8,387 nt of DNA, from assembly GCA_903930095.1 (NCBI GenBank), contig CAIYXE010000297.1, positions 1 to 8,387 of the forward strand. The letters are read 5' to 3'. The stretch is from an uncultured Hyphomicrobiales bacterium. GTDB taxonomy: Bacteria > Pseudomonadota > Alphaproteobacteria > Rhizobiales > Aestuariivirgaceae. The notes below the pieces were generated by a model. The model ran no database searches and was not told the origin of the DNA. It saw only the letters and a list, made by a program, of their open reading frames with translations. The position numbers and the translations under genes are program-made. Below, in pieces: positions 1 through 6,324 of this stretch. Position 1 is the stretch's first letter. Each line of letters opens with the position of its first letter.

Positions 1-1
1 G

Positions 2-316
2 GTGGCCGCCATCGGCTCCATGTTCAGCATGGCCAACAGCGGCGGACAATCACGCGAGGGCGTGCGCATGGGCCTGTTCGGGGCCTCGCAGGCCATCGCC
101 TTCGGCATCGGCGGCTTTGCCGGAACGGTGCTGGTGGACGTAACACGCCTCATGCTCGGCTCGCCGGTGATGGCTTATGCCACGGTGTTCGCGGTTGAGG
201 CGGTCTTGTTCCTGGCGGCTGCCGCACTCGCTGCGGCGGTGGGCAGGCGGGACGGTTTTGGAGACGCGGCCAATCCACTCATTCTGGCTGCACGCCATCA
301 GGCAAGCGGGAGTTGA
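2..316 (+). CDS. PucC/LhaA-family (BCD) membrane protein, C-terminal part
   Basis: Only the last 104 residues are in the window; the frame is open to the left edge, and the Val/Met at position 2 is internal. The protein has a glycine-rich membrane segment (GLFGASQAIAFGIGG, about residues 24-38) and a second hydrophobic segment near residues 60-80. The first segment matches the equivalent part of the complete PucC at 4738-6141 (LGAWGAVQATAAGAG), so the two look like paralogues of the bacteriochlorophyll-delivery branch of the major facilitator superfamily. Members of this family help antenna assembly. In Rhodobacter a gene of this family (orf428, also called bch2) lies directly before bchP, which fits here: the stop at 314-316 is 4 bases before the bchP start. 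Whether it serves LH1 assembly (LhaA-like) or pigment handling cannot be read from the fragment. Confidence 0.8.
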   Translation: MAAIGSMFSMANSGGQSREGVRMGLFGASQAIAFGIGGFAGTVLVDVTRLMLGSPVMAYATVFAVEAVLFLAAAALAAAVGRRDGFGDAANPLILAARHQASGS

Positions 317-320
317 CGGC

Positions 321-1508
321 ATGCTCGAGAATATCACCTATGACCTCGTTGTGGTGGGCGGTGGCCCATCGGGTGCCACCGCGGCGCATGATGCCGCCAA
401 GGCGGGATTGCATGTGGCGCTGCTCGACAGGGCAGGGCGCATCAAGCCCTGCGGCGGCGCCATTCCGCCGCGCTGCGTGCGCGACTTCGACATTCCGCCG
501 GAGCTTCTGGTGGCGCGCGTCTTCGCCGCGCGCATCATCTCGCCCTCCGACCGCAAGGTGGATATGCCGATTCCCAACTCCTACGTCGGCATGGTGGACC
601 GCGAGCATTTCGACGAGTGGCTGAGAGAGCGCGCGGCGGAGGCGGGTGCTGAACGCCGCACCGGCACCTATGAGAGCTTCTCGCGCGATGGCTACGGCAC
701 CGCGACCGTGCACTACAAGGACAAGGACGGAACCCCCGCCACCCTGCGCGCGCGCTGCGTGATCGGGGCTGACGGCGCACTCTCCAAGGTGGCGCGCGAC
801 ACGGTGCGCGGGGCGGAGAAGATGCCCTATGTCTTCGCCTATCATGAGATCGTGGCGTCGCCCGGCCATGGCACCGCCGAATTCGCCGCTGACCGCTGCG
901 ATGTCTACTACAAGGGCACGCTGTCGCCTGACTTCTATGCCTGGGTGTTTCCGCACGGGTCCACCACGAGCGTTGGCACCGGCAGCGCCAACAAGGGCTT
1001 TTCGCTGAAGGGCTCGGTTGCGGAGCTGCGCAAGGCGGCGGGGCTCAACGGCGAAACGATCCGGCGCGAGGGCGCGCCCATTCCGCTGAAGCCCATGAAG
1101 CGCTGGGACAACGGGCGCGACGTGGTGCTGGCGGGCGATGCCGCGGGCGTGGTGGCGCCGGCCTCGGGCGAGGGGATTTATTATGCCATGCTGGGCGGCA
1201 GGCTGGCAGCGGATGCCGCCATGGCCTTCCTCCGGACGGGCGACGCCCGCCAGCTCAGCCTCGCGCGCAAGCGCTTCATGAAGGAGCACGGAACGGTGTT
1301 CTGGGTTCTGGGGATCATGCAGTATTTCTGGTACTCGAGCGACAAGCGGCGCGAGAGCTTCGTCAAGATGTGCGACGACAAGGACGTGCAGCGCCTGACC
1401 TGGGAATCCTACACGGAGAAGAAGCTGGTGCGCCAGAGCCCGCTGGCGCATGTGAAGATTTTCCTGAAGGACATGGCGCACCTGCTTGGCATCGCCCGGC
1501 CGACATGA
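321..1508 (+). CDS. bchP: geranylgeranyl diphosphate/bacteriochlorophyll reductase
   Basis: 395 residues, the usual length for BchP. It is a FAD-dependent reductase that hydrogenates three double bonds of the geranylgeranyl tail, giving the phytyl tail of bacteriochlorophyll a. Visible motifs are the N-terminal dinucleotide fold VVVGGGPSGATAA (about residues 10-22), the family-typical KPCGGAIP (about 42-49), a GADGALSKVAR segment near residue 150, and the second flavin motif LAGDAAGVVAPASGEGI near residue 270. The start at 321 is preferred over an upstream ATG in the same frame (177) because it has GGGAG at 308-312 and avoids a long overlap with the preceding gene; the longer N-terminus also looks unlike protein. 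The stop overlaps the tspO start (ATGA), so translation is probably coupled. The protein probably acts at the inner face of the cytoplasmic membrane. Confidence 0.95.
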   Translation: MLENITYDLVVVGGGPSGATAAHDAAKAGLHVALLDRAGRIKPCGGAIPPRCVRDFDIPPELLVARVFAARIISPSDRKVDMPIPNSYVGMVDREHFDEWLRERAAEAGAERRTGTYESFSRDGYGTATVHYKDKDGTPATLRARCVIGADGALSKVARDTVRGAEKMPYVFAYHEIVASPGHGTAEFAADRCDVYYKGTLSPDFYAWVFPHGSTTSVGTGSANKGFSLKGSVAELRKAAGLNGETIRREGAPIPLKPMKRWDNGRDVVLAGDAAGVVAPASGEGIYYAMLGGRLAADAAMAFLRTGDARQLSLARKRFMKEHGTVFWVLGIMQYFWYSSDKRRESFVKMCDDKDVQRLTWESYTEKKLVRQSPLAHVKIFLKDMAHLLGIARPT

Positions 1509-1987
1509 CGGATGGCTTTCTCTGGACGCTCGGCGGATCGGCCCTCGCTGCGGTGATCGTGGCGGTGGCGGGCGGCGTGCTGACGGAGACCGGCCAGTGG
1601 TACGCCAGCCTGAAGAAGCCCTCCTGGAAGCCGCCGGACTGGGCCTTCGGGCCTGTGTGGACGGTGATCCTGATCCTCGCCGCGATTTCGGCGGCGCTGG
1701 CCTGGGAGGCGGGGGAGGGTGCGGGCGCCAGATCCGCCATCCTCGCCGTGCTGATCATCAACAGCATCCTCAACATCGCGTGGAGCGGCATCTTCTTCAA
1801 GATGAGGCGGCCCGACTGGGCGCTGATCGAGGTTGCGATGCTGTGGCTGTCGATCCTGGCGCTGATCCTCGTGCTGGGCAGCTATTCCACGGCTGCAGGG
1901 CTGCTTATGGTGCCCTACCTGATCTGGGTGTCGATCGCCTCCTTTCTCAACTACCGCATCGTGCAGATGAACAAGCCGTTCGGGTGA
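1505..1987 (+). CDS. tspO: TspO/MBR family tryptophan-rich sensory protein
   Basis: 160 residues with five predicted membrane segments, matching TspO length and layout. Characteristic stretches are the first loop QWYASLKKPSWKPPDWAFGP (about 31-50), N90-xx-W93-S before FF in the third helix, and the C-terminal YLIWVSIASFLNYRIVQMN (about 138-156). TspO binds porphyrins and other ligands; in Rhodobacter sphaeroides (also called crtK) it represses photosynthesis genes in response to oxygen, apparently by exporting or degrading a tetrapyrrole intermediate. The ATG overlaps the bchP stop by 4 bases, so the gene is co-transcribed and probably translationally coupled with bchP. Its place beside tetrapyrrole and carotenoid-related genes fits a sensory or housekeeping role in pigment balance, which is inference for this organism. 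Confidence 0.95.
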   Translation: MTDGFLWTLGGSALAAVIVAVAGGVLTETGQWYASLKKPSWKPPDWAFGPVWTVILILAAISAALAWEAGEGAGARSAILAVLIINSILNIAWSGIFFKMRRPDWALIEVAMLWLSILALILVLGSYSTAAGLLMVPYLIWVSIASFLNYRIVQMNKPFG

Positions 1988-1993
1988 TCCGCC

Positions 1994-2305
1994 ATGGAGG
2001 AATTCATCCGCAGCGGCCGCATCGCCGACGTCATCCTCATTGCAATTGCTGTCGAAACGCTGCTCGCCGGGGTCTATTTGTGGCGGCGCGGCCAGACCCT
2101 GGCGCTGGCGGCTTTCGTTGCGTCAGCCCTGGCGGGAGGGTCGATCGTGCTGGCGCTCCGCGCGGCCCTGCTGCAGTCGGGATGGCTCTTTGTCGCAATC
2201 TGTCTCGCTGCGGCGCTGCTTGCGCACCTTGCCGACCTCGCCCTAAGACTGCTGCTGTCAAGACAGGCCGGTGGCGTGTCTTCAAAAAAAGCCGTGAAGT
2301 CCTGA
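1994..2305 (+). CDS. small three-helix membrane protein, function unknown
   Basis: 103 residues. I do not recognise a named family. Three hydrophobic stretches can be seen at about residues 10-30 (IADVILIAIAVETLLAGVYLW), 34-60 and 64-90, with short charged links and a basic tail (SSKKAVKS). There are no cysteines and no cofactor motif. The start ATG lies 6 bases after the tspO stop and has only a weak ribosome binding site, so coupled translation is likely. The next gene, cytochrome c2, follows after 26 bases. The position between tspO and a periplasmic electron carrier suggests a small membrane accessory protein in photosynthesis or tetrapyrrole handling, but nothing in the sequence shows the role. 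Base composition and codon use resemble the neighbours. Confidence 0.8.
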   Translation: MEEFIRSGRIADVILIAIAVETLLAGVYLWRRGQTLALAAFVASALAGGSIVLALRAALLQSGWLFVAICLAAALLAHLADLALRLLLSRQAGGVSSKKAVKS

Positions 2306-2331
2306 ATCTCCATTTCCGGGAGGGAAATCCG

Positions 2332-2712
2332 ATGTCCAAGAAACTGATCCTCGCTGCGCTGGCCTCGGCCGTGCTGTTCGCCGTGCCCGCGCATGCCGAA
2401 GGCGATGCTGCCGCAGGCGAGAAGGTGTTTGCCAAGTGCAAGGCCTGCCATGAAGTCGAGAAGGGCGTGAACAAGGTCGGGCCGACGCTGAAGGGCGTGG
2501 TCGGCCGCAAGGCTGCCTCCGTGGAGGGCTACAAATATTCCGAGGCCATGCTGGCCAAGGGCGCTGAAGGCGTGGTGTGGGACGAGGCAACGCTCACCGC
2601 CTACCTGCCGGACCCCAAGGGCTTCGTGCCCAAGACCAAGATGGCCTTCGCTGGCCTCAAGAAGCCGGAGGACGTGGCGAACGTCATCGCCTACCTCAAG
2701 GCCCATCCCTGA
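2332..2712 (+). CDS. cycA: periplasmic cytochrome c2
   Basis: 126 residues. An N-terminal signal peptide (MSKKLILAALASAVLFAVPA, then HA) is probably cut after residue 22 (AHA|EG). The mature protein has one heme c site, C36-KA-C39-H40, with H40 the proximal ligand. The distal ligand is probably M104 in the PKTKMAF motif that class I cytochromes c2 share (dPk.fvp.tkM.F.gl). Other family features are GPTLKGVVGRKAAS (about 50-63) and the C-terminal helix DVANVIAYLKAH. It shuttles electrons in the periplasm from the cytochrome bc1 complex to the reaction centre, here probably through the tetraheme PufC encoded at 6902-7957. A strong ribosome binding site, GGGAGGGA at 2318-2325, suggests high expression. 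The symbol cycA is by analogy with other purple bacteria. Confidence 0.92.
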   Translation: MSKKLILAALASAVLFAVPAHAEGDAAAGEKVFAKCKACHEVEKGVNKVGPTLKGVVGRKAASVEGYKYSEAMLAKGAEGVVWDEATLTAYLPDPKGFVPKTKMAFAGLKKPEDVANVIAYLKAHP

Positions 2713-2719
2713 TCCCCGC

Positions 2720-3739
2720 ATGAGCGAGATCGGTCGCCGCAAGCGTGACCATATCGACATCGTCATGTCCGGCGCGGCGCGGCATTCCGCGCCCGCCGGA
2801 TTTGACGCCATCCACTTCATGCACAATGCGCTGCCGGAGGTGGATTTCAGCGCCATCGACCTCTCGGCCACCTTCCTCGGGCGCAGGCTGCGGCTGCCGT
2901 TCCTCGCCTCCTCGATGACGGGGGGGCCGGATGTGGCCGAGCGCGTCAACCGCGCCATCGCCGAAGCCGCACAGGCCATGGGCTTCGCCATGGGCGTGGG
3001 CTCTCAGCGGATCTCTCTCACCACCAGCGACCGGCACGGCCTGGGGCCGGAACTCCGCCGCATTGCGCCGGACATCCCGATCTATGGCAACCTCGGTGCG
3101 GTGCAACTGGTCGCCGGCATGGGGCTCGAGGAGGCGCGGCGCGCCGTGGGCCAGCTCGGGGCGGATGCGCTGATCCTGCATCTCAACCCGCTGCAGGAGG
3201 CCCTCCAGGAGGGGGGCGACCGCAATTGGACGGGTGTGGAAGCCGCGATCACGCAGCTGGCGCGGGCGCTTGACGTGCCCATCATCGCCAAGGAGGTGGG
3301 AAGCGGTATTTCAGCCAGCGTGGCCCGCCGCCTGGCCAGCTGCGGCGTGGCCGCGATCGACGTGGCAGGTGCTGGCGGCACCAGCTGGGCGGCGGTGGAA
3401 GGAAGCCGCGCGGCGGGCGGCCAAGGCCACGCGCTGGGCGAAATCTTCCGCGACTGGGGCATTCCCACCGCGCGCTGCCTGGCCGATGTGCGCCAGGCCT
3501 GCCCCGGCCTGCCGCTCATCGCTTCGGGCGGCATCCGCCATGGGCTGGACGCGGCCAAGGCAATACGGCTGGGCGCCACGCTGGTGGGGCAGGCGGCTTC
3601 CTTGCTGGGCCCTGCCATGGAGGGAACAGACGCGGTGATCGCCCATGTCGAGGCCTTCGCCACCGCGCTGAAGATCGCCTGCCTCGCCACGGGATCACGC
3701 GATCTCCCAGCATTGGAAAGCGCTGAACTGCTCGCTTGA
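2720..3739 (+). CDS. fni: type 2 isopentenyl-diphosphate delta-isomerase (FMN-dependent)
   Basis: 339 residues, the usual length for IDI-2. It interconverts isopentenyl and dimethylallyl diphosphate using reduced FMN, and so balances precursors for the geranylgeranyl tail of bacteriochlorophyll and for carotenoids. Motifs in order: N-terminal RRKRDHI (6-12), SSMTGG (64-69), GVGSQR (92-97), GNLGAVQL (123-130), LHLNPLQE (153-160) with the catalytic Gln and Glu, KEVGSGIS (191-198), DVAGAGGTSW (214-223) and the phosphate/FMN site ASGGIRHGLDAAKAIRLGA (268-286). The start is 7 bases after the cytochrome c2 stop with no clear ribosome binding site, which suggests translational coupling. It is the last gene of the plus-strand string. 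The unrelated type 1 Idi occupies the equivalent role in some other purple bacteria. Confidence 0.95.
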   Translation: MSEIGRRKRDHIDIVMSGAARHSAPAGFDAIHFMHNALPEVDFSAIDLSATFLGRRLRLPFLASSMTGGPDVAERVNRAIAEAAQAMGFAMGVGSQRISLTTSDRHGLGPELRRIAPDIPIYGNLGAVQLVAGMGLEEARRAVGQLGADALILHLNPLQEALQEGGDRNWTGVEAAITQLARALDVPIIAKEVGSGISASVARRLASCGVAAIDVAGAGGTSWAAVEGSRAAGGQGHALGEIFRDWGIPTARCLADVRQACPGLPLIASGGIRHGLDAAKAIRLGATLVGQAASLLGPAMEGTDAVIAHVEAFATALKIACLATGSRDLPALESAELLA

Positions 3740-3842
3740 GTTACTTTACTCCGCATCTGGATGGCGCTGGGCACGGGCCTCACCTCATGTCTCGCTGAAG
3801 GAGACGTCAAGGAGGGCAAGATTTCACTTTTTGAAGCGGTGG

Positions 3843-3865
3843 GGCCTCAGGGGCTGGCCGTTTTT
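3843..3865 (+). terminator. possible weak terminator after fni
   Basis: A 4-base stem of GGCC pairing with GGCC across a 9-base loop is followed after one base by five T. The stem is short for an intrinsic terminator, so this is a weak call; its position about 100 bases after the fni stop is the main support. Confidence 0.25.
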
Positions 3866-3878
3866 GCTTATGTCGTTT

Positions 3879-3919
3879 CCCCCTCGCCCCCGCAGGGGGA
3901 GAGGGCGGGGTGAGGGGGT
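3879..3919. repeat. GC-rich palindromic repeat, REP-like, copy 1
   Basis: The core CCCCC-GCA-GGGGG (3887-3899) extends past one G/A mismatch by a further five pairs (CCCTC with GAGGG), and is followed by GCGGGGTGAGGGGGT. The right half from 3894 is nearly identical to the reverse complement of copy 2 at 3997-4035. This C/G-rich CCCTC...GAGGG palindrome looks like the interspersed intergenic elements common in alphaproteobacteria. Confidence 0.7.
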
Positions 3920-3996
3920 GGTGCAGCGTGTGCGCCGCTGGTTGGTTGTGTGTGGCGGTGTCAGTTGATCAGTTTATTGGTCTTGCTTGTGGACAG

Positions 3997-4035
3997 ACCC
4001 CCTCACCCTGCCCTCTCCCCCGGTGGGGGAGAGGG
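3997..4035. repeat. GC-rich palindromic repeat, REP-like, copy 2 (inverted)
   Basis: A perfect 11-bp stem, CCCTCTCCCCC (4011-4021) with GGGGGAGAGGG (4025-4035) and loop GGT, is preceded by ACCCCCTCACCCTG. The whole is an inverted copy of the element at 3879-3919, so the two copies face each other over 77 bases and could fold into one long hairpin. No T-run follows on either strand, so it is not a classic intrinsic terminator. Confidence 0.75.
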
Positions 4036-4085
4036 ATAAGGTTCAGCGGAGGTGCGGGGAGAGGGATAAGTCTCAGCGGAGGTGA
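4026..4085. repeat. 30-bp tandem duplication
   Basis: Two adjacent 30-base units start at 4026 and 4056. Each begins GGGGAGAGGGATAAG and ends TCAGCGGAGGTG plus one base; they differ at only a few positions. A partial third unit (GGGGA) starts at 4086. The units begin inside the right arm of the palindromic repeat, so the duplication probably arose by slippage at that element. Confidence 0.75.
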
Positions 4086-4101
4086 GGGGAGGTGTTTGTG
4101 G

Positions 4102-4692
4102 CTACCACATCACGCCCTTGTTGCGGGTGAGCAGGGGCATGCCGATGAGGGAGGAGAGCGGGGTTCCGCTGCGGCTCAGCGTGGACATGCCGACGAGGGA
4201 GGAGAGCGGTGCGGGATTGTCGCTCAGCAGGGGCATGCCGATGGTGCCGGAGAGGCTGCAATCGGAGCTGGTCAGCGGCTGGATGCCCATGACCCGCGAG
4301 GCAGGGGTGGGATCGCGCCAGAAAAGGTCGATCTGCAGGGCGCTGGAGAGCGGTGCTGCCTCATCCCACATGCGGGCCGGCGTGGGCTCCGGCATGCCGG
4401 AGGCGATGGGCCCGTGCGAGTCGAGCACGCTGGTGGCCAGCATGCCGGAGCCGAAGGGGGCGTGCACCGTCACCAGCGAGCCGCCCTTGGCCACGCCCGC
4501 AGCGTAGGTCTTGGCGTCTGACAGCACCACCCGGCCCAGCGCGATCTGCGCGGCGATGGCGGAGACCGGCGCATCCGGGTTGGAGGGCGGGTTGACGATG
4601 TGGACATCGTTAAAGCCTTCCTCCGCCAACTCTGCGGCGGCGGCGCGTGCGGCTTCTGCGGTGGCGTACATCCTGCTGATTTCGTGGCTCAT
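4102..4692 (-). CDS. hypothetical protein with C-terminal 16-residue repeats, downstream of pucC
   Basis: 196 residues; not recognised as a named protein. The N-terminus (ISRMYATAEAARAAAAEL, then an acidic stretch and DVHIVNPPS) resembles the short alpha/beta start of the general stress protein 17M/YflT-like family, a weak similarity from memory. The middle (about 40-90) has no motif I can name. The C-terminus carries three tandem 16-residue repeats at 146-161, 162-177 and 178-193, of the form PLSSLIGMPLLTRNKG, and a divergent earlier copy starts at residue 114 (PLSSALQI). The repeats are visible in DNA as a 48-base period. The single cysteine is C145. The ATG has AGGGAG a few bases upstream, and the gene lies 45 bases after pucC on the same strand, so it is probably in the puc operon. 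The hydrophobic repeat pattern suggests membrane-surface or protein contact, which is inference. Confidence 0.8.
   Translation of the reverse strand: MSHEISRMYATAEAARAAAAELAEEGFNDVHIVNPPSNPDAPVSAIAAQIALGRVVLSDAKTYAAGVAKGGSLVTVHAPFGSGMLATSVLDSHGPIASGMPEPTPARMWDEAAPLSSALQIDLFWRDPTPASRVMGIQPLTSSDCSLSGTIGMPLLSDNPAPLSSLVGMSTLSRSGTPLSSLIGMPLLTRNKGVMW
4114..4257 (-). repeat. 48-bp in-frame coding repeat, three copies
   Basis: The sequence CATGCCGA recurs on the plus strand with a 48-base period (CATGCC at 4138, 4186 and 4234). The copies at 4138 and 4186 share a 24-base stretch with one difference. The period is a multiple of three and encodes the 16-residue repeats of the overlapping gene. Confidence 0.85.
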
Positions 4693-4737
4693 GGCGGCTC
4701 CCTTTGGACAAGCGTCCTTTATGTTATCACTGCGGGT

Positions 4738-6141
4738 TCATCTGATGTGGGCTCTGGTGCCTTGCCCGAGGCTGGTGGTACTCCGGAAAATGCCGATCAT
4801 GGTTACGATGGCCGCCAGAAGCAAGATCACCTCCAGCGCATAGACGCTGGCATAGGGAATGAAGACGCCGGAAGGGGCGAAGGCTGCCACCATATCGCGG
4901 ATCACGCCGCCCATGGCGACGCCTGCGCCGGCGGCGGTTGCCTGCACCGCGCCCCAGGCGCCGAGCGCCAGCCCGCGCTGGTCAACGGGGGCGTGGTTCA
5001 TGGTGGCGGTCAAGGTGCCGTGGCCGAACAGGCCCGCGCCGAAGCCCACCAGCACCGTGCCCAGGACGAAGAGCGCGGGCTGGCCGATGACGCCCGAGAC
5101 GATGATCATGATGAAGGCCGGAACGCCGACCCAGGCGCCGATCGCCGCCATGCGGAAGGCATCGAAGCCGCGGCTGAGCACATAGGAGGCAAGCGAAAAG
5201 CCCACGAGCCCGCCGCCCGCCATGGCCGCGGTGAGCAGTGTCGTCCGCGATACGGCCAAGCCCAGCACCTGGCCGCCATAGGGCTCCAGCATCACGTCCT
5301 GCATGCTGAAGGCCAGCGTGCCGAGGCCCACGGCGAGGAGGCGCCGGACCGCCTTGTCACCCGAAATGAAATATGACCAGCTCTCCTGGAAGCTGGGATC
5401 GCGCTGGCCCGGCTGCAGCGGCCGCGCGCCGCCGCGCGCCTCCTGCTTCCAGACGGCGATGCCGTTGAGCACCAGGATGGCGACGGCCGAACCCTGGATC
5501 ACCTGGATGAGGCGGCCGGGTGTGAAATCTTCCAGCAGATATCCGAACAGCAGCGCGCTGACGATGGAACCCAAGAGCAGGGCCACATACATGAGGCCCA
5601 CGACATTTGGCTGGCGCTCTGGCGGTGTCAGGTCCGTGGCGAGCGCCAGGCCCACGGTCTGGGTGATGTGGAGGCCAGCACCCACGAGCAGGAAGGAGAG
5701 GCCCGCCGCGGCCTGGCCGACCCAGGCGGGAAGCGATGCCGACTCGCCCTGGTGGGCCAGCACGAGGAGGGCGAAGGGCATGATGGCGAGGCCGCCGAAC
5801 TGCACCATGCTGCCGCGATAGATGAAGGGAACCCGCTTCCAGCCAAGCTCGGAGCGATGGATGTCGGACTTGAAACCGATGAGCGCGCGCAAGGGCGCGA
5901 AGATGAGCGGCAATGCGAGCATCACCGCGACGAGAGAGGCGGGAACGCCGAGTTCCACGATCATGACGCGGTTGAGGGTGCCGACGAGCAGCACCAGGGT
6001 CATGCCCGCGCTGACCTGGAAGAGCGACAGCCTCAGCAGGCGCGAAAGCGGCACTTCCGCCGTGGCGGCGTCTGCGAATGGCAGGTATCTGGCGCCGAGC
6101 CCGATCCATGCCTTCATCATGCTTTCGCTGAGGCGGTTCAT
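4738..6141 (-). CDS. pucC: PucC, light-harvesting complex 2 assembly protein
   Basis: 467 residues from the chosen start, with about 12 membrane segments; a bacteriochlorophyll-delivery family member of the major facilitator superfamily. It is needed for LH2 assembly in Rhodobacter. Typical stretches are MMKAWIGLGARYLPFADAAT (about 8-27), LLRLSLFQVSAGM, the cytoplasmic loop GFKSDIHRSELGWKRVPFIY, AFSMQDVMLEPYGGQVLG in the second half and GLALGAWGAVQATAAGAG near the end. The same frame is open to 6243, but the first 34 residues look non-coding and lie over a probable regulatory spacer, so the ATG at 6141 (MNRLSESMMKAW) is preferred; an ATG pair at 6117-6120 is a second option. Both have weak ribosome binding sites, which fits low PucC output relative to PucBA. 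It lies 183 bases after pucA and is separated from it by a stem-loop. Confidence 0.92.
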   Translation of the reverse strand: MNRLSESMMKAWIGLGARYLPFADAATAEVPLSRLLRLSLFQVSAGMTLVLLVGTLNRVMIVELGVPASLVAVMLALPLIFAPLRALIGFKSDIHRSELGWKRVPFIYRGSMVQFGGLAIMPFALLVLAHQGESASLPAWVGQAAAGLSFLLVGAGLHITQTVGLALATDLTPPERQPNVVGLMYVALLLGSIVSALLFGYLLEDFTPGRLIQVIQGSAVAILVLNGIAVWKQEARGGARPLQPGQRDPSFQESWSYFISGDKAVRRLLAVGLGTLAFSMQDVMLEPYGGQVLGLAVSRTTLLTAAMAGGGLVGFSLASYVLSRGFDAFRMAAIGAWVGVPAFIMIIVSGVIGQPALFVLGTVLVGFGAGLFGHGTLTATMNHAPVDQRGLALGAWGAVQATAAGAGVAMGGVIRDMVAAFAPSGVFIPYASVYALEVILLLAAIVTMIGIFRSTTSLGQGTRAHIR

Positions 6142-6279
6142 CGCTTGTACCTGTTCAAGGTCTTGTCCCGCGCATAACCGGTCAACAACAGGTGTGCGGT
6201 GCGTAAAGCCGCCCTTGGGACTGCCTGACGCAAGCCCGCGCACCCATCGCTACGTTGACGCCGTCCCGCAGGCAAGGCG

Positions 6280-6301
6280 TGGCGCGGCCGTGACCGCGCC
6301 A
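6280..6301 (-). terminator. stem-loop between pucA and pucC
   Basis: A perfect 8-bp GC-rich stem (TGGCGCGG at 6280-6287 with CCGCGCCA at 6294-6301) has a 6-base loop. It sits 23 bases beyond the pucA stop in the minus-strand transcript, without a T-run. In Rhodobacter puc operons a stem-loop at this place marks the 3' end of the abundant short pucBA message. Here it is more likely a processing or attenuation site than a full terminator. Confidence 0.6.
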
Positions 6302-6324
6302 TCTTTGCCAGCACGACGGAAGGA

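Larger units (their letters stand above)
3740..4101. other. gene-free region between convergent operons
   Basis: About 360 bases separate the end of fni from the end of the minus-strand 196-residue gene. I see no supportable gene here. It contains two inverted copies of a GC-rich palindromic repeat (3879-3919 and 3997-4035), a 30-bp tandem duplication (4026-4085), and a weak terminator-like spot: GGCC (3843-3846) and GGCC (3856-3859) followed by TTTTT at 3861-3865. An open frame spans part of the region (from 3910) but runs across the repeats and antisense to the next gene, with no protein-like character. The region probably ends transcription from both sides. Confidence 0.7.

Noticed and set aside
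177..320. Upstream start for bchP
   Set aside because: It would overlap the preceding gene by 140 bases; the ATG at 321 has a good ribosome binding site and gives the family's usual length.
279..1481. Open frame of 400 codons antisense to bchP
   Set aside because: High-GC shadow of bchP: Arg/His/Ala-rich, no motif, and bchP is certain on the other strand.
1486..2712. Long plus-strand frame running through tspO and the small membrane protein into cytochrome c2
   Set aside because: Only the last 126 residues are real (cytochrome c2 from 2332). The upstream part is an out-of-frame reading of tspO and its neighbour, and a signal peptide begins at the internal Met.
2074..2991. Open frame of 305 codons on the minus strand across cytochrome c2 and fni
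   Set aside because: No recognisable protein features; antisense to two well-supported genes.
4026..4257. CRISPR array from the repeated units
   Set aside because: The 30-bp units are directly adjacent without spacers, and the 48-bp units are in-frame coding repeats.
3910..4521. Plus-strand frame of 203 codons through the repeats and antisense to the 196-residue gene
   Set aside because: Its sequence is low-complexity translation of the GC-rich repeats (SPCPLPRWGRG-type) and Gly/Ala/His-rich shadow; the opposite strand has a ribosome binding site and fits the operon.
4600..5376. Plus-strand frames antisense to pucC
   Set aside because: Pattern typical of a GC-rich shadow; PucC is firmly identified by membrane segments and family motifs.
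6142..6243. N-terminal extension of PucC by 34 residues
   Set aside because: The extension is unlike PucC N-termini, which begin near MMKAWIGLG, and it covers the spacer holding the repeated GTCAACAACA motif.
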